The notes beneath the pieces were generated by a model. The model ran no database searches. It saw nothing but the letters and a program-made list of their open reading frames with translations, and was not told where the DNA came from. The position numbers and the translations under genes were made by a program. Below are positions 17,651 to 26,469 of a stretch of 64,000 bases of DNA, piece after piece. Positions within the stretch are counted from its first letter, which is position 1. Each line of letters starts with the position of its first letter. Origin of the DNA: Flavobacterium subsaxonicum WB 4.1-42 = DSM 21790 (GTDB lineage Bacteria > Bacteroidota > Bacteroidia > Flavobacteriales > Flavobacteriaceae); contig NZ_AUGP01000017.1 of NCBI RefSeq assembly GCF_000422725.1, positions 1-64,000 on the forward strand. Reading direction: 5' to 3'.

Positions 17651-18610
17651 ATGAAAAAAATCGCTTTACTATTGCTAACCTTTTCAGCATTATACAGCTG
17701 CTCATCTCCGGTAGTGGAGACAGACGAGAAAATAGATGCAAAACTTAGAAATACCTTAAAAACTAAAACCGACAGTGTATTTGAAGCCGTTACCACAAGT
17801 AACCAAAAGATATACAAGGCGGTAGCATCAGATGATTTTTTTAAACACCTGCAAGCCAGCATCCGCAATGTGGTAATGCCTTTTAGAAATGGTTTCTTTA
17901 AGCCCGAATTTACTGTATATAAGCAATATCATGTTACCACTACAAGGGGAGAAAAAATAGATATCCCCTCAGATAAAGAAGGGTTTACGTTTTCTTATGT
18001 GCCAGATCAAACTGAAACCTATGTTAGCCTCCTTAAAGTATCCAGCCACCAGTTTGATTATCTTATTGCCCTGATTTACGGTAACGATAACAACCAATGG
18101 AAACTGTACCAAATGGACCTTATGTTTTTAGGTAACTTTAACCAGACTGTACAAAACATGTATGATACAGCAAAGAAAAAAGAGGCCGACGGTTATTTAT
18201 TAGACGCTTATGTATTTGCAAGTGCTGCTAACGACTGCGTTAGGGAGGAGCATCAAAACCTTAGCTGGAACAATAAAGCAGCCATAGAAGATTATTATAA
18301 AGCATTAGACGAACAGGTTAACGAAACGTATAAATTTCCTATTGCGTTAAACAGCATTATTAGCAAGCCTACCTTGCTGGAGATAAAAGCACAGGTAATT
18401 TATCCGGAAACCGTGCCTGCCATATTTTACCATACTTCTATTAGTAAAGAAGATACTATTGCCTTAAAACGCGAAAATGTAGCCATACGTGCCGAGGTTA
18501 GAAAGATATTTAAAGGACTAAACTTTAACAAGTCTATGGTATACAGGGGCCGCGAAAATTTAGATGGATCGGGCGTTGTATACGACTATATCGATAAAAA
18601 AGAAAAGTAG
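17651..18610 (+). CDS. Lipoprotein of unknown function
   Basis: This 319-residue lipoprotein has the signal MKKIALLLLTFSALYSCSS, with Cys17 as lipidation site, then an acidic stretch. The body contains repeated alpha/beta segments with no motif that I can name. It is the second gene of a two-gene unit with the CarboxypepD_reg protein and is followed by a clear terminator. Confidence 0.75.
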   Translation: MKKIALLLLTFSALYSCSSPVVETDEKIDAKLRNTLKTKTDSVFEAVTTSNQKIYKAVASDDFFKHLQASIRNVVMPFRNGFFKPEFTVYKQYHVTTTRGEKIDIPSDKEGFTFSYVPDQTETYVSLLKVSSHQFDYLIALIYGNDNNQWKLYQMDLMFLGNFNQTVQNMYDTAKKKEADGYLLDAYVFASAANDCVREEHQNLSWNNKAAIEDYYKALDEQVNETYKFPIALNSIISKPTLLEIKAQVIYPETVPAIFYHTSISKEDTIALKRENVAIRAEVRKIFKGLNFNKSMVYRGRENLDGSGVVYDYIDKKEK

Positions 18611-18636
18611 ATCACTACATATTATTTATACAGCTC

Positions 18637-18661
18637 AGCTCCCCTATTGGGGAGTTTTTTA
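18637..18661 (+). terminator. Terminator of the two-gene envelope unit
   Basis: The stem CTCCCC/GGGGAG with loop TATT is followed by a T run. It has the same design as the terminator at 16354-16379. Confidence 0.8.
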
Positions 18662-18943
18662 TTATTCATAAAATTATTACATTTACTTTAAACAGACAAT
18701 TAGTAATAATAGCAAGTTTATTTAAATACTAATATGTAATGGACACCTCTATAAGATAATATTATTGTCTCTTATCAAAAAAACGGGGTATGATTGACGG
18801 ATAGCGTGCCTGTAACCTATCTGCAAAAAGCAGAATAGATACATAAATTTACTTTTAGATAAGGCAGTTTTTACAAATGCGTTAACACTAATATACAGCC
18901 CGTTTACAAAATATTCCTTACCTTGTAAGGATAAAATATACAT

Positions 18944-18970
18944 ACTCCCTAAAAAAACAGGGAGTTTTTT
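18944..18970 (+). terminator. Orphan terminator in a 430-base gap
   Basis: The stem ACTCCCT/AGGGAGT with an 8-base loop is followed by six T, 283 bases after the previous terminator. No credible frame lies between them on either strand. A candidate small RNA, or a decayed gene, could account for it. A small inverted repeat, CCTTAC/GTAAGG, sits just upstream. Confidence 0.6.
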
Positions 18971-18995
18971 ATGAACACCAAAAATTAATTTTAAT

Positions 18996-19015
18996 TTAAT
19001 ATGCATGCATACTAA
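18996..19015. promoter_or_regulatory. Candidate MarR operator
   Basis: This is a 20-base palindrome, TTAATATGCATGCATACTAA, with one mismatched pair and a perfect 12-base core. It ends 8 bases before the TATATTTG promoter element of marR, the place where MarR proteins commonly bind to repress themselves and a neighbouring operon. Confidence 0.6.
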
Positions 19016-19023
19016 TTATTTTG

Positions 19024-19031
19024 TATATTTG
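19024..19031 (+). promoter_or_regulatory. marR promoter -7 element
   Basis: TATATTTG matches TAnnTTTG exactly and lies 15 bases before the marR ATG. No clear TTG -33 box precedes it. Confidence 0.5.
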
Positions 19032-19046
19032 AAACACCAATAAAGC

Positions 19047-19502
19047 ATGAAAGAGAAAACTATAGATTATATACTGAGGGCAACATGGCAGGCGGTATCC
19101 AGAATGTACAATGAAGAGGCCTCTAAGTATGGGGCAAGTATGTCGGTAGGGTTTGCACTGCTGTCTATAGATAAAGACAACGGCATACCCAGTACAGCCC
19201 TTGGCCCGCAAATGGGCATGGAGCCTACAAGCCTTACGCGTACGCTAAAAAGTATGGAAGACAAGGGATTAATTGCCCGTAAAAAAAATCCGGTAGATGG
19301 CCGTGGGGTACTTATAAACCTTACCAAGCTGGGCAAGGAAAAAAGAGAGCTTTCGCGCGACAGGGTACTGCGCTTTAACGATGTGGTAAGGCAGCACATA
19401 CCCCAGGAAAAACTGGACCACTTTATAGAGGTGGCCGAAAAGATAAACGAACTGATATCTGAAAGGCAGATCTTTACAAATGATGAAGCCGATTCGAAAT
19501 AA
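19047..19502 (+). CDS. MarR-family transcriptional regulator of the fad operon
   Basis: This 151-residue winged-helix regulator has the recognition region LGPQMGMEPTSLTRTLKSME (residues 52-71), then the wing KKNPVDGRGVLINLTKLG typical of MarR. It sits 98 bases upstream of fadN in the same direction. A palindrome overlaps its promoter region, and a second inverted repeat, CTGATGC/GCATCAG (19512-19528), lies between it and fadN. The likely role is sensing an acyl-CoA or fatty-acid signal and repressing its own and the fad operon; this is inference from context. Confidence 0.88.
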   Translation: MKEKTIDYILRATWQAVSRMYNEEASKYGASMSVGFALLSIDKDNGIPSTALGPQMGMEPTSLTRTLKSMEDKGLIARKKNPVDGRGVLINLTKLGKEKRELSRDRVLRFNDVVRQHIPQEKLDHFIEVAEKINELISERQIFTNDEADSK

Positions 19503-19600
19503 ACAAACATACTGATGCCCTGCATCAGCAAATTAAAATATTAAGTAGTGCAGTAAGCCATTGGCACATTGCATTAAACCAAACTAAAAAACAAAACAGA

Positions 19601-21991
19601 ATGAAACGCACTATTAAAAAGGCAGCCGTTGTAGGCTCCGGCATCATGGGGTCTGCCATTGCTATCCATTTTGCCAATATAGGTGTAGAAGTGCTCCTGC
19701 TGGACATCCCGCCAAGGGAACTTAACGAAGCTGAGCAAAAAAAAGGCCTTAGTTTAACCGATAAGGCTGTGAGGAACAGGATAGTGAACGACCATTTGGC
19801 CAACTCGCTAAAAAGTAAGCCCTCTCCCATTTACCACCAAAAATTTGCCGAGCGAATTTCTACCGGTAATACCGAAGACGACATGCATAAGATAGCCGAA
19901 GCCGATTGGGTTATTGAAGTTGTTGTAGAACGCCTTGATATTAAACAGAAAGTTTTCGAGAACATCGAAAAATACCGCAAGCCGGGCACACTTATTACCT
20001 CGAATACATCGGGTATTCCTATAAAATTTATGAGCGAAGGCCGCAGCGAAGACTTCCAGAAGTATTTTTGCGGTACTCACTTTTTTAACCCTCCGCGTTA
20101 CCTTAAACTTTTCGAAATCATACCGGGTCCGCAAACCTCAACAGAGGTACTGGATTTCCTGAATAATTATGGCGAGAAGTTTCTTGGCAAAACATCGGTA
20201 GTAGCTAAAGATACCCCTGCCTTTATTGGTAACCGTATTGGTATTTTTGGTATTATGAGCTTGTTTAAACAGGCTAAAGATATGGGCTTAACCATAGAGG
20301 AAGTTGATAAACTTACCGGCCCCGTTATTGGGCGCCCTAAGAGTGCTACCTTCCGTACGGTAGATGTAGTGGGCCTTGATACCCTGGTACACGTTGCCGA
20401 AGGTATTTATGAAAACTGCCCTGATGATGAAGTGCACGACCTGTTTAAGGTGCCCGATTTTATAAATACCATGATAACCAACAAATGGCTGGGCAGCAAA
20501 ACCGGCCAGGGCTTTTATAAAAAAGTAGATAAAGATATCCTGTCGCTCGATCTGGACACGCTGGAGTACCGTGCAGCCAAAAAAGCATCGTTTGCTACAT
20601 TAGAGCTTACCAAAACTATAGATAAGCCTATAAACCGCTTTAAAGTGCTTGTTAAGGGCACTGATAAAGCCGGCGAATTTTACCGCAAGAATTTTACCGG
20701 CATGTTTGCCTATGTGGCTAACCGCGTACCTGAAATTACCGACGACCTTTATAAAATAGACGACGCCATGAAAGCCGGCTTTGGCTGGGAAAACGGTCCG
20801 TTCGAAATTTGGGATGCCGTGGGTGTAGAAAAAGGCATCGAGTTTATGAAAGCCGAAGGCCTTGAGCCTGCCGCCTGGGTTACCGATATGTTAGCATCGG
20901 GCAACAAAAGCTTCTACACTATTAAAGAAGGCGCTACGTATTACTACGACCTGGCCTCTAAATCTCAAAAGAAAATTCCGGGTCAGGATGCGTTTATTAT
21001 ACTAAACAACATTCGCGAAAGCAAAAAAATATGGAGCAACAGCGATGCCATTATCCAGGACCTGGGCGATGGTATTATAAACCTTGAGTTCCAGTCTAAA
21101 ATGAATACCATTGGCGGCGGTGTGCTTCAGGGCATTAACAAAGCCATCGACCTTGCCGAAAAAGAATACGACGGGCTTGTAATTGGCAACCAGGCGGCAA
21201 ACTTTTCGGTTGGCGCTAACTTAGGCATGATCTTTATGATGGCTGTTGAGCAGGAATATGATGAGCTTAATATGGCTATTAAAATGTTCCAGGATACGAT
21301 GATGAGGGTTCGTTATTCGTCGATACCCGTAGTGGTTGCGCCGCATGGCATGACACTGGGTGGCGGTTGCGAAATGAGCATGCACGCCGATAAGGTTGTG
21401 GCCGCTGCCGAAACCTATATTGGCCTTGTGGAGTTTGGCGTTGGGGTTATTCCCGGCGGTGGCGGTAGCAAGGAAATGGCGTTAAGGGCATCGGACACTT
21501 TTAAGAAAAACGATGTGGAACTTAATGTGTTGCAGGAGTATTTCTTAACCGTGGCTATGGCTAAGGTATCTACTTCGGCATACGAGGCATTTGATACCGG
21601 CATACTTCAAAAAGGCAAAGATGTTATTGTAGTAAACAAAGACAGGCAACTTGCCGAAGCTAAAAAGCATGCCAAACTGCTTGCCGATGCGGGCTACACC
21701 CAACCGGTAAAACGTAAAGATGTAAAAGTACTGGGCAAACAGGCACTGGGTATGTTTATGGTGGGCACCGATAGTATGGAAGCAGGGCATTACATATCTG
21801 AACATGATAAAAAAATTGCCAACAAACTGGCCTACGTTATGGCCGGCGGCGATTTATCTGAAGCTACTTTGGTAACAGAGCAGTACTTACTGGATTTAGA
21901 GAGGGAAGCATTCCTTTCTTTAACCGGAGAGCGTAAAACATTAGAGCGTATTCAATTCATGCTAACTAAAGGGAAACCGCTTCGTAACTAA
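19601..21991 (+). CDS. fadN: 3-hydroxyacyl-CoA dehydrogenase / enoyl-CoA hydratase (FadN type)
   Basis: This bifunctional beta-oxidation enzyme has 796 residues. The N-terminal NAD-binding 3-hydroxyacyl-CoA dehydrogenase domain has the GSGIMGSAIAIHFAN dinucleotide motif at residues 13-27, and TSNTSG and GTHFFNPP motifs near 130-165. The C-terminal enoyl-CoA hydratase/crotonase domain has MTLGGGCEMSMHAD near 585 and VEFGVGVIPGGGG near 612. This domain order and length fit B. subtilis FadN rather than E. coli FadB. It is the first gene of a fadN-fadA-fadE order also known from Bacillus. Confidence 0.93.
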   Translation: MKRTIKKAAVVGSGIMGSAIAIHFANIGVEVLLLDIPPRELNEAEQKKGLSLTDKAVRNRIVNDHLANSLKSKPSPIYHQKFAERISTGNTEDDMHKIAEADWVIEVVVERLDIKQKVFENIEKYRKPGTLITSNTSGIPIKFMSEGRSEDFQKYFCGTHFFNPPRYLKLFEIIPGPQTSTEVLDFLNNYGEKFLGKTSVVAKDTPAFIGNRIGIFGIMSLFKQAKDMGLTIEEVDKLTGPVIGRPKSATFRTVDVVGLDTLVHVAEGIYENCPDDEVHDLFKVPDFINTMITNKWLGSKTGQGFYKKVDKDILSLDLDTLEYRAAKKASFATLELTKTIDKPINRFKVLVKGTDKAGEFYRKNFTGMFAYVANRVPEITDDLYKIDDAMKAGFGWENGPFEIWDAVGVEKGIEFMKAEGLEPAAWVTDMLASGNKSFYTIKEGATYYYDLASKSQKKIPGQDAFIILNNIRESKKIWSNSDAIIQDLGDGIINLEFQSKMNTIGGGVLQGINKAIDLAEKEYDGLVIGNQAANFSVGANLGMIFMMAVEQEYDELNMAIKMFQDTMMRVRYSSIPVVVAPHGMTLGGGCEMSMHADKVVAAAETYIGLVEFGVGVIPGGGGSKEMALRASDTFKKNDVELNVLQEYFLTVAMAKVSTSAYEAFDTGILQKGKDVIVVNKDRQLAEAKKHAKLLADAGYTQPVKRKDVKVLGKQALGMFMVGTDSMEAGHYISEHDKKIANKLAYVMAGGDLSEATLVTEQYLLDLEREAFLSLTGERKTLERIQFMLTKGKPLRN

Positions 21992-22004
21992 TAATTAAGT
22001 ACAA

Positions 22005-22415
22005 AGATATTAGCATTGAGAATTGAGACTGTATGCATAAAGTAGAAGATTTAAAGGTTTGGCAAAAGTCGATTGTATTAGCTAAACAAGTTTACAAAAT
22101 AGTTGCAGACTTGCCTTCTGATGAAAAATATAGCCTATCATCTCAAATTAAGAGATGCGCAGTTTCTGTTGCATCAAATATTGCAGAAGGAGCTGGAAGA
22201 AATATTAATAAAGAGTTTAAACATTTTCTAAGTATCGCAAATGGTTCTTGCTATGAGCTTCAAACTCAATTAATACTAACCTATGAACTTAATCTTATTG
22301 AAAAATATAAAATTGATGAATTATTGCCACTGATAACTGAAATCCAAAAAATGAATTATTCATTCCAAAAGAGTCTTCAGGACGTCTCAATTCTCAATAC
22401 TAAAATCTAATATCT
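22005..22415 (+). mobile_element. Inverted-repeat-enclosed element 1 carrying an S23/four-helix-bundle gene
   Basis: ATTGAGAATTGAGAC (22015-22029) and GTCTCAATTCTCAAT (22384-22398) are a perfect 15-base inverted repeat. A further 9-base pair, AGATATTAG (22005-22013) and CTAATATCT (22407-22415), extends the stem to 24 paired bases. The four-helix-bundle gene fills the loop and its stop codon lies in the right arm. The arrangement equals that of 23S rRNA intervening sequences, where an S23 gene sits in the loop of a stem that RNase III excises. Here it lies between fadN and fadA. Whether it is mobile or excised is inference. Confidence 0.6.
22033..22410 (+). CDS. Four-helix-bundle protein (S23/IVP family), copy 1
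   Basis: This 125-residue all-helical protein opens with the family hallmark DLKVWQKSIVLAKQVYKI. RCAVSVASNIAEGAGR and a conserved HFLSIANGSCYELQTQL segment follow. The family was first seen as ORFs within 23S rRNA intervening sequences and is related to Avd of diversity-generating retroelements; it binds nucleic acid. Codon use is AT-rich, unlike the fad genes on both sides. It starts 41 bases after fadN and ends 10 bases before fadA. It has no expected place in beta-oxidation, so it is best read as an inserted element. Confidence 0.92.
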   Translation: MHKVEDLKVWQKSIVLAKQVYKIVADLPSDEKYSLSSQIKRCAVSVASNIAEGAGRNINKEFKHFLSIANGSCYELQTQLILTYELNLIEKYKIDELLPLITEIQKMNYSFQKSLQDVSILNTKI

Positions 22416-22420
22416 ATAAA

Positions 22421-23602
22421 ATGAAAACAGCATATATAGTTAAGGCTTATCGCACAGCGGTAGGTAAAGCACCTAAGGGAGTCTTTAGGTTCAAGCGTCC
22501 GGATGAGTTAGCAGCAGAAGTAATTCAGTTTATGATGAACGAGCTGCCGGAATTCGACAAAACAAGAATTGATGATGTACTGGTGGGTAACGCCATGCCC
22601 GAGGCTGAGCAGGGGTTAAACTTTGCGCGCCTTATATCGCTTATGGGGTTAAAGGTAGACGATGTTCCGGGTGTTACGGTAAACCGCTATTGCGCATCAG
22701 GATTAGAAACCATCGCTATGGCTACGGCCAAAATACAAAGTGGTATGGCTCATTGCGTGATAGCAGGGGGTGCTGAAAGCATGAGCTATATCCCGATGGG
22801 TGGCTACAAGCCGGTACCTGATTACCAGGCGGCTAAAAACGGTCACGAAGATTATTACTGGGGCATGGGCCTTACGGCAGAGGCTGTTGCAAAACAGTTT
22901 AAAGTAAGCCGCGAAGATCAGGACGAATTTGCCTACCATTCGCACCAAAAGGCACTTAAAGCTCAGGCCGAGGGTAAATTCGATAAACAGATAGTTCCTA
23001 TTACTGTAGAACAGGTATATGTAGATGCTAACGGCAAAAAAGCCACTAAAAGCTATACGGTTACTAAGGATGAAGGTCCGCGTGCCGATACATCGTTAGA
23101 GGCATTAGCCAAACTAAAACCGGTTTTTGCTGCCGATGGTAGCGTAACCGCAGGTACATCGTCTCAAATGAGCGATGGTGCTGCGTTTGTCTTGGTAATG
23201 AGCGAAGAGCTGGTTAAAGAACTTAAACTGGAGCCTATTGCCCGCCTGGTTAGCTATGCCGCAGCCGGTGTAGAGCCAAGAATTATGGGTATCGGTCCCG
23301 TTAAAGCCATACCAAAAGCACTTAAGCTTGCCGGTTTAGAACTGGAAGATATTCAGCTTATAGAACTTAACGAGGCCTTTGCATCGCAATCGCTTGCCGT
23401 GGTTCGCGAGTTGGGCATCAACAAAGATATTGTAAACGTAAACGGCGGTGCTATTGCTATGGGCCACCCACTGGGTTGTACCGGTGCTAAATTATCGGTT
23501 CAACTTTTTGACGAAGCCAAACGCCGTGGCAGTAAATACGGTATGGTAACCATGTGCGTAGGTACAGGCCAGGGCGCAGCGGGGATTTATGAGCTTTTGT
23601 AA
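22421..23602 (+). CDS. fadA: Acetyl-CoA C-acyltransferase (thiolase)
   Basis: It catalyses the final thiolytic step of beta-oxidation. The 393 residues are the usual thiolase length. The acylated cysteine lies in [10 protein letters not shown] near residue 91. The C-terminal active-site motifs are [19 protein letters not shown], with the His near 350, and [12 protein letters not shown], with the Cys near 380. It is the second enzyme gene of the fadNAE operon, separated from fadN and fadE by S23-type elements on each side. Confidence 0.95.
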   Translation: MKTAYIVKAYRTAVGKAPKGVFRFKRPDELAAEVIQFMMNELPEFDKTRIDDVLVGNAMPEAEQGLNFARLISLMGLKVDDVPGVTVNRYCASGLETIAMATAKIQSGMAHCVIAGGAESMSYIPMGGYKPVPDYQAAKNGHEDYYWGMGLTAEAVAKQFKVSREDQDEFAYHSHQKALKAQAEGKFDKQIVPITVEQVYVDANGKKATKSYTVTKDEGPRADTSLEALAKLKPVFAADGSVTAGTSSQMSDGAAFVLVMSEELVKELKLEPIARLVSYAAAGVEPRIMGIGPVKAIPKALKLAGLELEDIQLIELNEAFASQSLAVVRELGINKDIVNVNGGAIAMGHPLGCTGAKLSVQLFDEAKRRGSKYGMVTMCVGTGQGAAGIYELL

Positions 23603-23604
23603 TT

Positions 23605-24023
23605 TATTTTAAATGATGAATTTTAAATTTTAAATGACGTGAAGGATAATATTATAGCTGTTAAAACTTTCGATTTCTCGTTAAGTATTATCAGCCTTTA
23701 CATCAGCCTGAAAAGGGAGAATGAATTCATCATTTCAAAACAATTAATGAGATCGGGTACCAGTATTGGCGCCAATGTAGAAGAAGCAATAGCCGCCCAA
23801 TCTAAAAAAGATTTTATACACAAAATGGCTATTGCATCTAAAGAAGCAAGAGAAACTAAGTATTGGTTACGACTTTTAAGCAAATCAGCACTTACGCAAA
23901 CTCCTGTAGATAGTTACCTGATTGAGGTTGAACATATAATAAATATAATAACAAAAATAATTAAGACATCGCAGGAAGGTATCGCGAAGCCCATTTAAAA
24001 TTTATAATTCAAAATTTAAAATA
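23605..24023 (+). mobile_element. Inverted-repeat-enclosed element 2 carrying an S23/four-helix-bundle gene
   Basis: The left arm 23605-23636 and the right arm 23992-24023 pair at 29 of 32 positions. The inner 20 bases, TGAATTTTAAATTTTAAATG against CATTTAAAATTTATAATTCA, differ at one position. The enclosed gene starts 3 bases after the left arm and its stop lies within the right arm. The arm sequence is unrelated to that of element 1, yet the architecture is the same. It lies between fadA and fadE. AT-richness makes chance pairing easier here, but the length and position argue against chance. Confidence 0.55.
23639..23998 (+). CDS. Four-helix-bundle protein (S23/IVP family), copy 2
   Basis: This 119-residue protein is of a different subgroup from copy 1. 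The motifs are KTFDFSLSIISLYISLK at the start, then SKQLMRSGTSIGANVEEA and FIHKMAIASKEARETKYWLR. It starts with GTG. It lies between fadA and fadE inside an inverted repeat. The low similarity to copy 1 and the different flanking arms show two independent insertions in one operon rather than a tandem duplication. The likely activity is nucleic-acid binding. Confidence 0.9.
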   Translation: MKDNIIAVKTFDFSLSIISLYISLKRENEFIISKQLMRSGTSIGANVEEAIAAQSKKDFIHKMAIASKEARETKYWLRLLSKSALTQTPVDSYLIEVEHIINIITKIIKTSQEGIAKPI

Positions 24024-24031
24024 TCATAGTC

Positions 24032-25837
24032 ATGTCAGACACATTAGAAAAACAATTAGCACGAGGAGGTCAATTCCTTGTAAAGGAAACACAAAGTGAG
24101 GACGTGTTTACTCCGGAAGATTTTTCGGAAGAGCAGCAAATGATGCGCGACTCGGTTAAAGAGTTTATCGACCGTGAGATCTGGCCGAACAAAGACCGTT
24201 TTGAAAAGAAAGATTATGCCCTTACTGAAGAGAGCATGCGTAAAGCCGGAGAGCTTGGCTTTCTGGGTGTAGCCGTGCCCGAAGAGTATGGCGGACTTGG
24301 TATGGGCTTTGTAAGCACCATGCTGGTTTGCGATTACATTAGTGGTGCAACGGGTTCGTTCTCTACCGCTTTTGGCGCACACACCGGTATTGGCACTATG
24401 CCAATTACCCTTTATGGTACCGAGGAGCAAAAACACAAATACGTTCCTAAACTTGCCAGTGGCGAATGGTTTGGCGCGTATTGCCTTACTGAGCCGGGCG
24501 CAGGATCTGATGCTAACTCGGGCAAAACCAAAGCGGTTTTAAGCGAAGACGGTACGCATTACAAAATTACCGGCCAGAAAATGTGGATATCTAACGCCGG
24601 CTTCTGCAGTGTATTTATAGTATTTGCACGTATTGGCGACGATAAAAATATTACCGGCTTTATAGTAGATAACGATCCGTCTAACGGAATTTCTCTTGGC
24701 GAGGAAGAACATAAGCTGGGCATACGTGCCTCGTCTACCCGCCAGGTATTTTTTAACGATACCAAAGTACCGGTAGAGAATATGCTGAGCGAGCGTGGCA
24801 ACGGCTTTAAAATAGCCATGAATGCCCTTAACGTAGGCCGTATTAAGCTGGCTGCCGCCTGCCTTGATGCGCAGCGCAGAACAATAAGCAACTCGGTTAA
24901 ATATGCTAACGAGAGGGTTCAGTTCAATACACCTATTGCTAATTTTGGTGCTATTCGCGCTAAGCTGGCCGAAATGGCTGCTAACTGCTACGCCGGCGAA
25001 AGTGCTGCCTACCGTGCTGCTAAAAATATAGAAGACCGTATTAATGCCCGCGTTGCTAATGGCGAAAGCCATCAGGATGCCGAACTTAAAGGTGTTGAAG
25101 AATTTGCTATAGAATGCTCTATACTTAAGGTGGCAGTATCTGAAGATATTCAGAATTGTGCCGACGAAGGTATCCAGATATTTGGTGGTATGGGCTTTAG
25201 CGAAGATACCCCAATGGAAAGCGCCTGGCGCGATGCCCGTATTGCCCGTATTTACGAGGGTACTAACGAGATTAACCGTATGCTTAGCGTTGGTATGCTG
25301 GTTAAAAAAGCTATGAAAGGGCATGTGGACCTGCTTGGCCCTGCCATGAAGGTTGCCGAAGAATTAATGGGCATCCCTTCTTTTGATACACCTGATTATT
25401 CTGAGCTTTTTGCTGAGGAGAAAGAAATTGTAGGCAAGCTTAAAAAAGCTTTCTTAATGGTTGCCGGTAGTGCGGTTCAAAAATATGGCCCGGCGTTAGA
25501 CGAGCACCAGCAATTGCTAATGGCTGCCTCTGATATACTTATAGAAATTTATATGGCAGAATCGGTTATATTAAGAACTGAGAAGCTTGCCAAAAGTAAA
25601 GGTGCCGATGCTGTTAAAGAGCAAATTGCCATGGCGCAATTGTACTTATACCACGCGGTAGACCTGGTTAATACTAAAGGTAAAGAAGGTATAGCATCGT
25701 TTTCTGAAGGCGACGAGCAACGCATGATGCTTATGGGTTTAAGGCGTTTTACCAAATACAACAATATGCCTAACGTAGTAGCCTTAAGGGAAACTATTGC
25801 GGCCAAGATTGTTGCCGAAAACAACTACCCGTTTTAA
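24032..25837 (+). CDS. fadE: Acyl-CoA dehydrogenase
   Basis: This FAD-dependent enzyme catalyses the first step of beta-oxidation. The 601 residues match the long bacterial FadE type with an extra C-terminal domain (B. subtilis FadE is of similar length), not the 380-residue short form. Motifs are YCLTEPGAGSDA near residue 150, KMWISNAG near 187, RIYEGTNEINR near 410 and the GGMGF segment near 388. It is the third enzyme gene of the fad operon, followed by a strong terminator. Confidence 0.95.
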   Translation: MSDTLEKQLARGGQFLVKETQSEDVFTPEDFSEEQQMMRDSVKEFIDREIWPNKDRFEKKDYALTEESMRKAGELGFLGVAVPEEYGGLGMGFVSTMLVCDYISGATGSFSTAFGAHTGIGTMPITLYGTEEQKHKYVPKLASGEWFGAYCLTEPGAGSDANSGKTKAVLSEDGTHYKITGQKMWISNAGFCSVFIVFARIGDDKNITGFIVDNDPSNGISLGEEEHKLGIRASSTRQVFFNDTKVPVENMLSERGNGFKIAMNALNVGRIKLAAACLDAQRRTISNSVKYANERVQFNTPIANFGAIRAKLAEMAANCYAGESAAYRAAKNIEDRINARVANGESHQDAELKGVEEFAIECSILKVAVSEDIQNCADEGIQIFGGMGFSEDTPMESAWRDARIARIYEGTNEINRMLSVGMLVKKAMKGHVDLLGPAMKVAEELMGIPSFDTPDYSELFAEEKEIVGKLKKAFLMVAGSAVQKYGPALDEHQQLLMAASDILIEIYMAESVILRTEKLAKSKGADAVKEQIAMAQLYLYHAVDLVNTKGKEGIASFSEGDEQRMMLMGLRRFTKYNNMPNVVALRETIAAKIVAENNYPF

Positions 25838-25860
25838 AAATATAGTTTTTAGTTAATTTT

Positions 25861-25898
25861 AAAAATCCGCTGCGAACATACCATCGCAGCGGATTTTT
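25861..25898. terminator. Bidirectional terminator between fadE and yceI
   Basis: The stem AAATCCGCTGCGA/TCGCAGCGGATTT with an 8-base loop has A and T runs on both sides, between converging genes. Confidence 0.9.
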
Positions 25899-25929
25899 GC
25901 TTTTATAAACTATTAGCTATTAGCGTTAT

Positions 25930-26469
25930 TTAATCAACCTCGTTGGTAAATTGCAGGTTGGCGTGCAGCTTAATATCTTCGCCTAATACAAGGCCACCGG
26001 CATCGGTAACATCGCCGGCATGTACCCCAAAATCGTTACGGTTAATAATACCGCTAACCTCAAAACCGGCCCTTTGTATACCAAAACCGTCTTTAGCTTC
26101 GCCACCAAAAAGTACATCTAAGGTTACCTCTTTAGTAATACCTTTAATGGTAAGGTCGCCTCTAAGCGTGTGCTTATCGCCTTCTATATGTTTAAATTCG
26201 GTAGATAAAAATTCTATCTGCGGAAACTCATCAGCATTAAAAAAGTCGGGCGATTTAAGGTGTTCGTCCCTGTCGCGGTTGTTGGTATCTATGCTGTAAA
26301 CATCTATGTTGATGGTAAAATAAGCTTCGTCAAAATTATCGTGCTGCGGGGTTACAAAACGCCCTGAAAACACGTTGAATGAACCTGTTACGCTGGATAT
26401 TACCAAATGTTTTATCTTAAAATGAATGTCGGAGTGAGCGGGATCGATTACCCAGTGTCGTGTTGCCAT
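25930..26469 (-). CDS. YceI-family lipid-binding protein
   Basis: Starting at the ATG at 26469, the protein is 179 residues of YceI-like beta-barrel: WVIDPAHSDIHFKIKHL at the N-terminus, SGRF and DRDEHLKSPDFFNADEFP in the middle, and GDLTIKGITKEVTLDV. The family binds isoprenoids or fatty acids in an extended lipocalin-like barrel. There is no signal peptide, so this copy is probably cytoplasmic, unlike E. coli YceI. The 22 upstream codons in frame look non-coding. Confidence 0.9.
   Translation of the reverse strand: MATRHWVIDPAHSDIHFKIKHLVISSVTGSFNVFSGRFVTPQHDNFDEAYFTINIDVYSIDTNNRDRDEHLKSPDFFNADEFPQIEFLSTEFKHIEGDKHTLRGDLTIKGITKEVTLDVLFGGEAKDGFGIQRAGFEVSGIINRNDFGVHAGDVTDAGGLVLGEDIKLHANLQFTNEVD

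Noticed and set aside
18749-19006. 85-codon frame on the minus strand
   Set aside because: It starts inside the marR operator palindrome, crosses the orphan terminator and has no recognisable protein features.
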